From: Fictibacillus phosphorivorans
GTDB taxonomy: Bacteria; Bacillota; Bacilli; Bacillales; Fictibacillaceae
Assembly (NCBI RefSeq): GCF_001629705.1
Contig: NZ_CP015378.1
Span: forward strand, 1,860,001-1,924,000
Reading direction: 5' to 3'
DNA: 64,000 bases
The notes under the pieces are model-generated. The model was not told where the DNA came from, searched no databases, and saw nothing but the letters and a program-made list of their open reading frames with translations. A program made the translations under genes and the position numbers. The first letter of the stretch is position 1; every line of letters starts with the position of its first letter. Shown here one piece after another: positions 44,592 through 54,258 of this stretch.

Positions 44592-46331
44592 ATGAAGCTT
44601 TTGAGAGAAACATTAAAGCATTTTAAGCCTTATTGGAGGGGGCTTCTTCTAGCTTTTATCTGTTCGTTGATTGGTGGTGCCTTTACCGTAATCCCACCTA
44701 TTTTAGCAGGAAAGCTAGTAGATGAAATCCTGCCCAATGAAATGACGGATATGATAGGTTGGCTCGTTGCAGGTGTTCTGTTCTCTTTTTTGTTTAAGGT
44801 GATATTTGAATCCTTACAAGAATTTATTCAAATTCAGATCGGTTTAGATGTTATCACGGATATGCAGATGCGTGCATTTGGGAGGTTACATAAAACACCG
44901 ATGTCCTTTTTTACGACTACACCTCGAGGAGATATGCTGTATCGACTTACACATGACGTAGAAGCTGTCCAGAACTTAAATAATACGGTCGTGCCTCGAT
45001 TCGTACAACAAGTAGTGAGTGCAATAGCAGCTTTTATTGCCGTATTTGCTCTATATTGGCCAGTCGCAATTGTGATGTTCTGTGTATTTGCTATCTATCT
45101 GTATCCATCATTTAAACTTGGAACGACTATGAGAAAGATGAGTGCGGTTCAACGGGATATGCGGGCAGATATCTATCATCACCTTCAAGAAAGCATTGAA
45201 TCAACAAGACTAGTTCGTACTTTCCAAACACAAGAAAGAGAAATACATACACAAGATAAAAAACTTACAGATTGGAAGAATTATTCCATACGTGCTGCTT
45301 TAATCGGAAAAGTAAACTGGCGTCTTGGTAATCTATTTAATATCGCTACTCCAGGTGTTGTAATGTTAGTTGGGGGAATAGCCGTTTGGAATAATACGAT
45401 TTCTGTCGGAACCCTTGTTGCATGTTTAGGGTTTATTCCTACGATGTTTTTTCCTATTCGATCACTAGCTGAGAATGCATTGATCATACAACAAGCTATA
45501 CCGGCTCTTCAGAGAATCTATGAATATTTTGACTTACCACAAGAACATGAGGATAATCTTCCGAACATGGAGCCAATTCGTGGTGATATTGATGTTGACA
45601 ATCTATGGTTTCGTTATCCTGGCAACGAAGAATTTGTATTAAAAGGTGTATCATTGAATATGAAGGCAGGCCAACACATTGGTATTGTCGGTACTAGCGG
45701 CGGCGGTAAATCTACACTCATCCAATTGCTTCTCGGACTTTATGAACCTGAGGCAGGCACTATTGAAATCGACCAACAAAACTTGTTTGAGTATAATAGA
45801 AATTCTTTTCGTCAGCAGGTAGGAGTCGTCTCTCAGGAAACGTTTCTTTTAAACAATACACTGCGGATGAACTTATTATATGGAAGAAAAGATGCAACTC
45901 AAGCCGATTTAGATGCAGCATGTGATGCTTCAGGACTTACAGATTTTGTCGCTGCTTTGCCAGAAGGTTACGAAACAATCGTTGGGGAACGGGGGCTTAA
46001 ACTTTCGGGTGGACAAAGACAACGTGTCGCACTTGCAAGAGCAATTCTTCGACATCCTGCTCTTTTAATCTTTGATGAAGCAACTTCTTCCCTGGATGGG
46101 GAGACAGAAGAACGTGTGCAATCCGCCCTTGAAGAGCTCATTCCAGGCAGAACGACGATCACGATAGCTCACCGGCTGATCACGGTTAGGGATGCAGATA
46201 AAATCGTACTCTTAGACAAGGGTGTTGTAGCTGAATCAGGTACGCACGAAGAACTTTTGGCAGCGCGAGGGCAGTACTACGAACTCTATATGGCGCAGTA
46301 CAGTGAATTGGAAAAGGAGAGAGCGATATGA
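44592..46331 (+). CDS. ABC exporter half-transporter, first subunit
   Basis: 579 residues: six-helix type IV exporter domain (about 1-310) plus ATPase (about 335-575). Walker A GTSGGGKST, Q-loop VVSQETFLL, signature LSGGQRQRVALARAI, Walker B LLIFDEATSSLD with catalytic Glu, and the switch His in IAHRL. Pairs with the next gene (4-base ATGA overlap), forming a presumed heterodimer like the YfiBC or BmrCD pairs. Substrate unknown: drugs, lipids or peptides. RBS GAGGGGG. Confidence 0.9.
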   Translation: MKLLRETLKHFKPYWRGLLLAFICSLIGGAFTVIPPILAGKLVDEILPNEMTDMIGWLVAGVLFSFLFKVIFESLQEFIQIQIGLDVITDMQMRAFGRLHKTPMSFFTTTPRGDMLYRLTHDVEAVQNLNNTVVPRFVQQVVSAIAAFIAVFALYWPVAIVMFCVFAIYLYPSFKLGTTMRKMSAVQRDMRADIYHHLQESIESTRLVRTFQTQEREIHTQDKKLTDWKNYSIRAALIGKVNWRLGNLFNIATPGVVMLVGGIAVWNNTISVGTLVACLGFIPTMFFPIRSLAENALIIQQAIPALQRIYEYFDLPQEHEDNLPNMEPIRGDIDVDNLWFRYPGNEEFVLKGVSLNMKAGQHIGIVGTSGGGKSTLIQLLLGLYEPEAGTIEIDQQNLFEYNRNSFRQQVGVVSQETFLLNNTLRMNLLYGRKDATQADLDAACDASGLTDFVAALPEGYETIVGERGLKLSGGQRQRVALARAILRHPALLIFDEATSSLDGETEERVQSALEELIPGRTTITIAHRLITVRDADKIVLLDKGVVAESGTHEELLAARGQYYELYMAQYSELEKERAI

Positions 46332-48106
46332 GCCAGACAGCATTGAAACATAAAAATCGAGACGGCAGACGCGTTCTAGCCTTTTTAAAGCCTCATAAAA
46401 AATGGGTATTTGCAGATGCGTTTGTTATTGCCGTTTCTCAAGTGTTTTCTGCACTGATTCCGACACTTGCACTAGGTTGGCTTGTTGATTCCATTTTACC
46501 TGGTGAGTCCAATCAACTTCTATGGGGGTTGATGTGGCTGTTGATCTTTGCTGCTGTTGCTGACTTGATTCTAATGGTTATAGATGAATATTTTTGTCAT
46601 CAAGTCGCAAAGACCGTAACAAACTGGCAAAAATTAAGACTGTTTAAACATCTTCAAAATTTACCTTTTTCGTTTTATCAAAACAACCAATCTGGTGAAA
46701 TGATGGCTCGTGTTTCTGATGATCCAGATACACTTCACAACTTCCTTGCATGGGAAGGATCGACCTTTATGGCCTCTGTACAAGGTGTTATTTTATACAG
46801 CATCGTCCTTCTTTGGATTCATCCTTATTTAATGATAACGAGTGTTGTGTTAGGTATTATCTTCTATCTAACGTCAAATGCAGTTGGTCAGCGTACACGA
46901 CAATCTTCAGCGAATGCAAGAAAAGAAGCATCTCGATATCTTGAGAGACTTCGTGAGTCTGTCACGGGTATCCATCTTTCTAGGGTATTAGGGGTTTCTG
47001 ATGGAGAGGTTTCAAGTGTAGCTGAAATTAGAAAATCATTCATTAAAGAATCTCGACAGGAATTAAAAGCTAGGATGCAATCAATTGTAGTAATCGGGAG
47101 CTATAACGGTCTTGCATTAGCTGTCGTTTATGGATTAAGCGCATATTTGATCTGGAACGACCAATTAACGGCTGGTCAGATGCTAACTGCAGCTGGTCTC
47201 GTGGCAATCGCTGCAAATGAGATGCAACGAATGTTAAGAAACTGGCTTTCCGTAAGAAGAACTGGCCCTGCGTTAGATCGCTCTGAACTTTTACTCGGCC
47301 AAGAAGTTTCAAGTGCTGAAACAGAAAAAGGATTGATTCCAAAAGAGGTTGAAGGAGAAATCGAATTTAGGGATGTTGCATTCGGTTATCCTGAAAAAGA
47401 CGATAAAGTATTAAAGGGCTTATCATTTTCTGTAAAGTCTGGAGAAGCGGTAGCACTTGTAGGACCTAGTGGGTCTGGGAAATCAACCGTTGTTGATTTA
47501 TTATTGCGTTTGTATGAACCAGATAGTGGAGCTGTTTTTATAGATGGAAAAAACGTATCAACTGTTGATGCAGGGTGGCTTCGCTCACAAGTTGCGATCG
47601 TTTCCCAAGACGTCCAGCTTCGAAATGGTTCTTTGGCGGATAATTTGCGAATTGCCAAACCTGAAGCAACTGAGGATGAATTACTATCAGCATTAACAGA
47701 CAGTGGACTTGGAGAATTCTTACTTACTCTTCCTGAAGGACTAAACACCCTAGTTGGAGAAAGAGGAAGTTTGCTATCTGGAGGACAGAAGCAAAGGTTG
47801 TCATTAGCACGTGCTCTAGTAAAAGATGCAGCCGTTCTTGTCCTTGATGAAGCGAGCTCTGCTTTAGATCCCATCACAGAAGTTCAAGTTAATGAAGCGA
47901 TCAATAAAAGAAAATCAAAACAAACGCTCATTATTATTTCGCATAGGCTATCAACTGTCTTAGCAGCAAATCGAGTGATTGTCATCGAGAACGGAGTCAT
48001 GATCGAGGATGGAGTTCATGATGAGTTGCTGAAATCTGATAATGGAGTATACAGCAGATTATTTAAACGAGAAGCAGATATTGGAACACAAGCATTTAGT
48101 AGTTAA
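46328..48106 (+). CDS. ABC exporter half-transporter, second subunit
   Basis: 592 residues with the same exporter plus ATPase layout. Walker A GPSGSGKST, Q-loop IVSQDVQLR, signature LSGGQKQRLSLARAL, Walker B VLVLDEASSALD with catalytic Glu, switch His in ISHRL. Both ATP sites of the predicted heterodimer keep canonical residues, unlike heterodimers such as BmrCD that have one degenerate site. Translationally coupled to the first subunit. Confidence 0.9.
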   Translation: MSQTALKHKNRDGRRVLAFLKPHKKWVFADAFVIAVSQVFSALIPTLALGWLVDSILPGESNQLLWGLMWLLIFAAVADLILMVIDEYFCHQVAKTVTNWQKLRLFKHLQNLPFSFYQNNQSGEMMARVSDDPDTLHNFLAWEGSTFMASVQGVILYSIVLLWIHPYLMITSVVLGIIFYLTSNAVGQRTRQSSANARKEASRYLERLRESVTGIHLSRVLGVSDGEVSSVAEIRKSFIKESRQELKARMQSIVVIGSYNGLALAVVYGLSAYLIWNDQLTAGQMLTAAGLVAIAANEMQRMLRNWLSVRRTGPALDRSELLLGQEVSSAETEKGLIPKEVEGEIEFRDVAFGYPEKDDKVLKGLSFSVKSGEAVALVGPSGSGKSTVVDLLLRLYEPDSGAVFIDGKNVSTVDAGWLRSQVAIVSQDVQLRNGSLADNLRIAKPEATEDELLSALTDSGLGEFLLTLPEGLNTLVGERGSLLSGGQKQRLSLARALVKDAAVLVLDEASSALDPITEVQVNEAINKRKSKQTLIIISHRLSTVLAANRVIVIENGVMIEDGVHDELLKSDNGVYSRLFKREADIGTQAFSS

Positions 48107-48201
48107 GATAGGTTACGCCATTTCGTTTAAATTTCCTTTTTCTCATAATTCCCTTCCAATTTGGGTATATATGAAACTATATATCCAAAGGAGGGAAATT
48201 G

Positions 48202-48957
48202 ATGTCAGCAACTTTTAGAGCTATTTTGAATATCGTAGCACTCGCAGCAGTAATCTTTGTTAATTATTTGGCCAATGCACTACCTTTGAATGGACAGACA
48301 ACAGGGGAATTATCTGCAAAGTACAATGTGTTAATCACGCCGGCAGGTTATGTGTTTTCCATATGGGGACTTATCTATTTACTGTTAACAATATGGGTAA
48401 TAGTTCAAGTGCTTCCTCAGAATAGAGATAAGCCCGTGTATGAAAACATCGGCTTATGGTTTGTTTTGAACTGTATCTTAAATTGTACGTGGATATTTGT
48501 TTGGCATTATGAATTTCTCGGTTTATCTTGGTTGGTGATGATTGGGCTCTTATTGTCACTCATTATGATCTATACGAAAATTCAAAATCAAGATAACAAA
48601 TCTCCCTTCGTTCGACTTCCGTTCTCGGTCTATCTCGGATGGATCAGTGTGGCAACGATCGTGAATACCGCGGTTGTTTTGAAATATAGCGGATGGAATG
48701 GTTTTGCACTCTCTTCTGTTACTTGGACTGTGATCATGTTACTAGTAGGCACAGGATTAGCAATCTTTTTTACCCTTTTAAACAAGGATGTTATTTATCC
48801 ACTCGTCTTTGTTTGGGCGTATGTCGGAATAGGGGTTAGGCATAAGGGAGAGATCGATGTTCTCACCTATACGAGTTTTACGTTAGCGATTTTACTTTTG
48901 TTATTCATTATTTGGAGACTTGCTACAAAAAGAAATGGAGAAGTAGCAATGAAATAG
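48202..48957 (+). CDS. TspO/MBR-like tryptophan-rich membrane protein
   Basis: 251 residues, about seven hydrophobic segments, Trp-rich. TPAGYVFSIWGLIYLLL resembles the TspO/MBR (peripheral benzodiazepine receptor-like) first loop, and CILNCTWIFVWHYEF and LPFSVYLGWISVATIVN the later helices; it is longer than classical TspO (about 160). Role unknown; TspO proteins bind porphyrins or sense stress. ATG at 48202, 7 bases after AAAGGAGG. The gene 20 bases downstream may be co-transcribed. Confidence 0.75.
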   Translation: MSATFRAILNIVALAAVIFVNYLANALPLNGQTTGELSAKYNVLITPAGYVFSIWGLIYLLLTIWVIVQVLPQNRDKPVYENIGLWFVLNCILNCTWIFVWHYEFLGLSWLVMIGLLLSLIMIYTKIQNQDNKSPFVRLPFSVYLGWISVATIVNTAVVLKYSGWNGFALSSVTWTVIMLLVGTGLAIFFTLLNKDVIYPLVFVWAYVGIGVRHKGEIDVLTYTSFTLAILLLLFIIWRLATKRNGEVAMK

Positions 48958-48977
48958 GATTTAGAGGAGAGTAAAGA

Positions 48978-49418
48978 ATGGTTAAGTTATCGATGCCTGT
49001 GGGCTTGTTGTTAGAATCAGCTATAGCTGGCGGTGTTTCTGGAGAACGATTGTTAGAAGTGATCAGAACGAAAAATTTCGAAGCACTTCGTCATGTTGGT
49101 AAAGAAGAGTCAAGCTGGACTTATTTTTTCGAATTTGCAGAACAGAACTGGGAAACGGTTGTTTCTGCAATTACGACGGGCTATACCTATAAGTTTATTA
49201 CGATCAGAGGATTGATGAACTTGATTCAAAGCAAATATAAGCTAAAAGAGAACGATGACTTTATAATGAATGAATCAGGCATCGACATGAACCTCTCAGA
49301 TGAACAGCTTGATTTTCTTCGATCTCGAATTCCTTCACAATGGGTATTCAAGAAACAAGAACAAACAAAGTACGGAGTTCAGGCTTTCTTAGCCCAAACA
49401 ACATCAGCCAATGTGTAG
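48978..49418 (+). CDS. Hypothetical protein
   Basis: 146 residues, no membrane segment, predicted helical. Segments SGERLLEVIRTKNFEALRHVGKEE, FITIRGLMNLIQSKYKLKEND and LDFLRSRIPSQWVF suggest a small helical domain, possibly nucleic-acid or protein binding, but no family is recognised. ATG at 48978 behind GAGGAG. Lies 20 bases after the TspO-like gene, so probably one transcript ending at the terminator at 49426. Confidence 0.65.
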   Translation: MVKLSMPVGLLLESAIAGGVSGERLLEVIRTKNFEALRHVGKEESSWTYFFEFAEQNWETVVSAITTGYTYKFITIRGLMNLIQSKYKLKENDDFIMNESGIDMNLSDEQLDFLRSRIPSQWVFKKQEQTKYGVQAFLAQTTSANV

Positions 49419-49425
49419 ATAACGT

Positions 49426-49468
49426 AAAAGCGCTTGAGCGGGAAATATCCTGCCTAAGCGCTTTTTTT
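49426..49468. terminator. Bidirectional terminator
   Basis: Stem AAAAGCGCTTGAGC / GCCTAAGCGCTTTT (minor mismatches) followed by further T. Serves the convergent flippase gene as well. Confidence 0.88.
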
Positions 49469-50795
49469 AATCTTGATAGTTATTTCTTGCACTCAACCAT
49501 GTGTTGATTCCGATCGCTTTACACACAGAGAAGTAATGAAGAAGCATCAATAGGACGGAACCCGCGTTCATTCCAATGATGATACCGTGCATTCCTAACG
49601 ATGGGTGAGAACCTAACATGTACATAAGAACAAAAGATAGTGTTGTTGACCAGACCGATTGAACAAATGCAGTTGTTATTAAGCCAAGTCCGATCAGATA
49701 TGCTTGAAGAGGGATCAAGAAAAAAGTAAACAAAAAACTTGGCCACAATAATTCTAAATACGTGGCGGCAGATTGTGAATGGAAGAACATTAAGGTAAGT
49801 TTATCTGAAAACATTAAAAAGATAGCAACGGCTGGAAACCCGTATAATGCAGTTATACCCATTACGCGAATAAGAAGGCTTTTTAATTTTTCTACGTCTT
49901 TTTTAGCCGTAGCTTCTGAAACAGTGGGGATCAATACGACCAAAAGAGAATGTGCAATAAACGCAGGAAAGAATCCGATAGTGATTGCTACACCTGCTAA
50001 TAAACCAAACTCTTCCGTTGCCGCAACTCCTGAAAAGCCTGCAAGAGACAATGAATATTTGATTAGAAATGGTTGTATAGCGTTTGTTACAGCATGAAAC
50101 AGTCGTAAGCCTGTAGTCGGAATCGTTACGGCCATAAGACTTCTAGTTACTTCATTTGAGGAGAGATGTTCATTATTATGAGTTTGCATTCTTTTGTATT
50201 GAATCAAATAGGCTGTGAATAAATAGACAAAAACGACAAGTTCACTACCTACAAAAGTTGCTAATGCTATAAGGATTGCCGTTTCGTTATCAAAAGAAAA
50301 CAACTGATAAATGCCAGTCAATAAGATGAGCTGAGCCAATTTTCGAAACAAGTTTGAGAACGCCAGCTTACCCATCTGCTGTTTGCCCATAAAAAAACCT
50401 CTAGCTATTGATGTTAGGGAAATCAGAGGGATTAATAGGACCATAAGCCATCTCACCAGCGGGTGATAACTATTGAAAACAGGTATAAAAGGCAAGATCA
50501 CTAAAGCAAGTACAACCATTGCGACAGTCAACAATATCGTCATCTTTGTAGCATGTTTCAGCATGCTAAAGTGTTGTTTCTCTTCTTTTTCTGCAACGAA
50601 TTTTGAGATGGAAATCGGTAATTCCAAACTCGCGATAATAATAATCAAGATGACAGTTGGAAAGATCGACATATAATGACCGAGTCCTAATTCACCTAAT
50701 TCTCTAGCTAGCACCATGTTCACAATGAATTCTAAGCTTTCGCCAACTAATGCAGCAGCAGCAAGCAACAATACTCCTCTAAGAAATATATTCAT
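49467..50795 (-). CDS. SpoVB/YtgP-like MOP-superfamily flippase
   Basis: 442 residues, about twelve to thirteen hydrophobic helices. GESLEFIVNMVLARELGELGLGHYM near the start, GFFMGKQQMGKLAFSNLFRK and GFFPAFIAHSLLVVLIPTVSEA resemble the SpoVB/MurJ-type polysaccharide and lipid-linked precursor flippases of Bacillus. It is shorter than SpoVB (about 520), lacking the last helices. Probably transports an undecaprenyl-linked glycan; cortex role not assignable. Start: ATG at 50795, with AAGGAG 13 bases upstream. Confidence 0.78.
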   Translation of the reverse strand: MNIFLRGVLLLAAAALVGESLEFIVNMVLARELGELGLGHYMSIFPTVILIIIIASLELPISISKFVAEKEEKQHFSMLKHATKMTILLTVAMVVLALVILPFIPVFNSYHPLVRWLMVLLIPLISLTSIARGFFMGKQQMGKLAFSNLFRKLAQLILLTGIYQLFSFDNETAILIALATFVGSELVVFVYLFTAYLIQYKRMQTHNNEHLSSNEVTRSLMAVTIPTTGLRLFHAVTNAIQPFLIKYSLSLAGFSGVAATEEFGLLAGVAITIGFFPAFIAHSLLVVLIPTVSEATAKKDVEKLKSLLIRVMGITALYGFPAVAIFLMFSDKLTLMFFHSQSAATYLELLWPSFLFTFFLIPLQAYLIGLGLITTAFVQSVWSTTLSFVLMYMLGSHPSLGMHGIIIGMNAGSVLLMLLHYFSVCKAIGINTWLSARNNYQD

Positions 50796-50925
50796 ACGAT
50801 GAGTGCATCTCCTTGTACACGTTGTCCTTTTATTCATATGCAAAAAAAAATGAAACAAGACCTCGAAGGACTTTAAACATTAAAAGGAGAAAGATAAGCA
50901 TATAGCAGAACAAGGAGAGATTATA

Positions 50926-52197
50926 GTGACATTACATACAGAAAAAAATACAGTTCAAATTCTATCATTGTTAGAACAAGAAAAGATTATGGATCAGTGG
51001 CTTTTTGAAAGGCTAGAGCAATTATTGCCTTTGTTAATGAAGAAGCATAACGTTGAAATGTGGATAACGATTGGCAAGGAATATAATGAAGACCCAATTG
51101 GGAAGACTTTCTTTCCTTCAGCGATCGATAGTTCAAGGCGATTAACGATTTTTGCATTTGTTAAAGAAAACCACTCTGACAAAATTAATCGATATGTTAT
51201 TTCTTCTAATAAAACTTTCGAACCTTTTTACTCATGCTATCCATTACAAGTTAATGAAGATCCTTTTGATGGATTGATGAGGTTAATAGAAAAATTCAAT
51301 CCTGAATCCATAGCAGTTAATTCTTCTTTGCATTATGCTTTTTGCGATGGATTAAGTCATTCTAATTATGAGAAATTACAAAAAGTCTTAGGAACACAGC
51401 ATGCTGAAAAACTGGTTTCCTCTGAAAACATTGCGATCGATTGGCTTCAAACAAGAACCGAGTCTGAACTTCATTGGTATAGAAAATTAGAAGGCATTAC
51501 AAAAGAAATCGTAAAACAGACATTTACGAACGAACTCGTTATACCTCATAAAACCTCAACGCAGGATTTAGTTAGATGGATTAGACAACACGTAACAGAT
51601 TTAGGGTTGAAAACATCTTTTTATCCCACAGTTGATATCCAAAGGCAAGATGGATCTTCAGACAGATTGGAAGGTGTTATACTTCCAGGAGATATCATCC
51701 ATCTGGACTTTGGAATTGAATATCTTGGTCTTTGCACAGATACACAACAATTAGCTTATGTTCTTAAAGAGAATGAAATAGAACCTCCTAAAGGGCTAAG
51801 AAATGCATTAAATACGGCAAATGAATTCGAAGATCTCTTTTTTAAAGAAAGTAAAGAAGGAATGTCGGGGAATGAAATCTTTTTAAATGTACTTACTAAG
51901 GCAGAACAAAATCAAATGGATGCTATGCTTTACTCACATCCTATAGGCTATTTTTGTCATGGAGCAGGACCAATTATCGGACTGTATGATAAACAAGAAT
52001 ATATTCCAATTCGGGGAGAGTTAAGGATGGAGAATAACACGTGCTATGCACTAGAATTTAACATTAGACATTTCATCCCTGAATGGAACAAAGCTGTTCC
52101 GATCTATCTAGAAGAGACGGTTTGTTTTAAAGAAGGTAAGATGCAATTTTTCACAGGCAGACAAACAGATTTTTATCTAATCAAGCCTGAGTGGTAA
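50926..52197 (+). CDS. M24-family metallopeptidase (Xaa-Pro type)
   Basis: 423 residues. The pita-bread M24 fold lies in the C-terminal half (about 185-420) with all five metal ligands visible: Asp261 (HLDFG), Asp272 (CTDTQ), His338 (SHPIG), Glu377 (ALEFNI) and Glu396 or 397 (YLEETV). The N-terminal half is a creatinase-like domain. This supports a binuclear metal aminopeptidase or prolidase-like activity; the substrate is unknown and the N-terminal domain diverges from PepP/PepQ. GTG start at 50926 behind AAGGAGAG. Confidence 0.85.
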   Translation: MTLHTEKNTVQILSLLEQEKIMDQWLFERLEQLLPLLMKKHNVEMWITIGKEYNEDPIGKTFFPSAIDSSRRLTIFAFVKENHSDKINRYVISSNKTFEPFYSCYPLQVNEDPFDGLMRLIEKFNPESIAVNSSLHYAFCDGLSHSNYEKLQKVLGTQHAEKLVSSENIAIDWLQTRTESELHWYRKLEGITKEIVKQTFTNELVIPHKTSTQDLVRWIRQHVTDLGLKTSFYPTVDIQRQDGSSDRLEGVILPGDIIHLDFGIEYLGLCTDTQQLAYVLKENEIEPPKGLRNALNTANEFEDLFFKESKEGMSGNEIFLNVLTKAEQNQMDAMLYSHPIGYFCHGAGPIIGLYDKQEYIPIRGELRMENNTCYALEFNIRHFIPEWNKAVPIYLEETVCFKEGKMQFFTGRQTDFYLIKPEW

Positions 52198-52277
52198 TAA
52201 AATACATTTGAAATATCTATTCACCTCTAGTACAATGAGAAACTGTGTGTTTCAGCTTGTTGTAGGGGAGAGATAAA

Positions 52278-52775
52278 ATGTTATTGCTTGGACAAGAACA
52301 AGATAGAGAAACAAAAATAGATCGTAATGAGCTTGAATTTCAATTATTGCGGATGCAGAACGATATGAAGCAAATCGCTAAAAATTATGATGTGATCGGT
52401 GTTGATCAAACAAAAGATGACAACCTTGTGATTGTTTATAAATCTGAAGAATTGGATCAATGTAAGATTATGATTAATGATTGTGAATCCAGATATGACG
52501 GCTGGGATTTTTCAATAGATGCTGTGTATGAAGATAAAAATACGATTCATATTGGTGATATTAAAGGACCAGCAAATAAAGGTTACGGCTCAATCTGTAT
52601 GCATTATTTAAAAGAAACAGCTTCAGATAAGAACATCCCCACAATAAAAGGCGATATAGCCAAGAGAGACTGGGGACATGTAGACCGGCTTGTTCATTTT
52701 TATGAAAAACATAATTTTGATATTGAACTCGATCCTGAAAATAAATGTGGAAAAATTGAATGGAATCACTATTAA
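52278..52775 (+). CDS. GNAT-like hypothetical protein
   Basis: 165 residues. The C-terminal half (about 85-165) resembles a GNAT acetyltransferase core: IHIGDIKGPANKGYGS suggests the acetyl-CoA pyrophosphate loop, and VHFYEKHNFDI the motif-B FYEKxGF element. The N-terminal half (GNELEFQLLRMQNDM-type coiled region, then GVDQTKDDNLVIVYKS) is unassigned. Acceptor unknown. ATG at 52278 behind AGGGGAGAG; its own terminator follows. Confidence 0.6.
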   Translation: MLLLGQEQDRETKIDRNELEFQLLRMQNDMKQIAKNYDVIGVDQTKDDNLVIVYKSEELDQCKIMINDCESRYDGWDFSIDAVYEDKNTIHIGDIKGPANKGYGSICMHYLKETASDKNIPTIKGDIAKRDWGHVDRLVHFYEKHNFDIELDPENKCGKIEWNHY

Positions 52776-52811
52776 AAAGGCGTGTATCGTAAAGATAACA
52801 CGTCTTTTTTT
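52774..52811 (+). terminator. Terminator of the GNAT-like gene
   Basis: AAGGCGTGTATC pairs with GATAACACGTCTT (one bulge), then seven T. Confidence 0.8.
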
Positions 52812-52853
52812 GTACACATTTCTTTGGAAAATTCATTTGAACGTAATTAAGTC

Positions 52854-52882
52854 TTGACTTAACATAAATACTGTTTTACGAT
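52854..52882 (+). promoter_or_regulatory. Promoter of the CobW-family gene
   Basis: TTGACT (52854-52859), 17-base spacer, TACGAT (52877-52882); the expected start falls inside the Zur box. Confidence 0.7.
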
Positions 52883-52887
52883 ACTAA

Positions 52888-52902
52888 TCGTAATGATTAC
52901 GA
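52888..52902. promoter_or_regulatory. Zur box
   Basis: TCGTAATGATTACGA matches the Bacillus Zur operator TCGTAATNATTACGA exactly, positioned over the predicted transcript start. Zinc-loaded Zur should repress the downstream gene. Confidence 0.92.
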
Positions 52903-52920
52903 TTTAAAGGAGATTTATTT

Positions 52921-54126
52921 ATGTTACATACACTAACTAAAAGAGTACCTGTAACCGTGTTGAGTGGATTTTTAGGAGCTGGTAAAACTACACTTATGAA
53001 TCATATATTAACGAACAGAGACGGTTTGAAAGTAGCTGTAATTGTTAATGACATGAGTGAGATTAATATTGATGCTACTTTGATAAAGAATGAGACAAAG
53101 TTATCTAGAACAGAAGAAAAACTCGTTGAAATGACGAATGGATGTATTTGCTGCACGCTTAGAGAGGATCTATTGATTGAAGTAGAACGAATCGTAAAAA
53201 ACGGTGGTATTGATTATATCCTCATCGAATCAACTGGTATAAGCGAGCCTATTCCAGTTGCACAAACTTTCACATATTTAGATGAAGATTCAGGCGTGGA
53301 TCTCGCTTCTTATTGCAAGCTGGATACAATGGTAACCGTAGTTGATGGAAACAGATTCTGGAACGATTTTGCATCTGGCGAAAGTTTATTAGATCGTAAA
53401 GCAGCATTAGACGAAACGGATACAAGAGAGGTAGTAGACCTCTTGATCGATCAGATAGAATTTTGTGATGTATTGGTTTTAAACAAGTGTGATCTATTAG
53501 AGAAAGACGACCGAGAAGAACTAAAAAGAATCTTAAAAAAATTACAGCCGCAAGCAAAACTAATTGAAACTGAATTCGGTAAAGTCGATCCTAAAGATAT
53601 TCTCTCAACTGGTCTGTTTGATTTCGAAAAAGCAAGTGAGTCTGCAGGATGGATGAAAGAGCTCGAAACAGAACACATACCTGAAACCGATGAATATGGA
53701 ATTTCTTCATTTGTATACCGAAAGAAAAGACCTTTACATCCTGCAAGACTTTATACTTTTTTAGAGAATTGGCCACCTGAAATTGTTCGAGCAAAAGGAT
53801 TTATCTGGGTAGCTTCTCGAAATGATTGGGCAATATTGCTCAGTCAAGCTGGTACGAGCATCATCTTTCAACCAGCAGGTCAATGGGTGGCAGCTCTTCC
53901 AAAAGAAGAACAAGAAGAAATTATAGAGGAAGAAAAGAGTCAAAATCCAAATTGGGATGATGAATTCGGAGATCGTATTACCGAACTAGTGTTTATAGGA
54001 ATTGATTACAACAAAGAACAATTAGTAGAACAGTTAGATCATTGCTTATTAACCGACTCTGAAATGAATAACGAAGATTGGGGTAAGTTTAACGACCCGT
54101 TACCTCGATTCCCTGAAAGTGAATAA
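52921..54126 (+). CDS. yciC: Zur-regulated CobW/COG0523 GTPase (YciC/ZagA-like)
   Basis: 401 residues. P-loop GTPase: Walker [10 protein letters not shown] (16-24), CxCC metal motif GCICCTLR (Cys75, Cys77, Cys78), NKCD specificity motif, and a CobW C-terminal domain (about 245-385). It matches B. subtilis YciC (renamed ZagA), a zinc metallochaperone used in zinc limitation. The perfect Zur box at the promoter supports the zinc role. Ribosome site AAAGGAG. No zinc transporter is linked. Confidence 0.93.
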   Translation: MLHTLTKRVPVTVLSGFLGAGKTTLMNHILTNRDGLKVAVIVNDMSEINIDATLIKNETKLSRTEEKLVEMTNGCICCTLREDLLIEVERIVKNGGIDYILIESTGISEPIPVAQTFTYLDEDSGVDLASYCKLDTMVTVVDGNRFWNDFASGESLLDRKAALDETDTREVVDLLIDQIEFCDVLVLNKCDLLEKDDREELKRILKKLQPQAKLIETEFGKVDPKDILSTGLFDFEKASESAGWMKELETEHIPETDEYGISSFVYRKKRPLHPARLYTFLENWPPEIVRAKGFIWVASRNDWAILLSQAGTSIIFQPAGQWVAALPKEEQEEIIEEEKSQNPNWDDEFGDRITELVFIGIDYNKEQLVEQLDHCLLTDSEMNNEDWGKFNDPLPRFPESE

Positions 54127-54130
54127 TTTT

Positions 54131-54160
54131 ACAAACGAATCCATTTTGGGTTCGTTTTTA
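54131..54160 (+). terminator. Terminator of the CobW-family gene
   Basis: Stem AAACGAATCC / GGGTTCGTTT around an ATTTT-type loop, then TTATTT. Confidence 0.85.
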
Positions 54161-54258
54161 TTTGCTTAAAATCATTAAACTCAGTAGAAGTTTTAGTTTG
54201 AAGTTGTTAAAAAATTGGGTACTTAAAGAGTATTGCAAGAGAGAAGGAGAGATTGATC

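Noticed and set aside
47386..47877. 163-codon minus-strand open frame within the ABC exporter ATPase domain
   Set aside because: Low-complexity Ser-rich shadow of the conserved ATPase domain in the sense strand.
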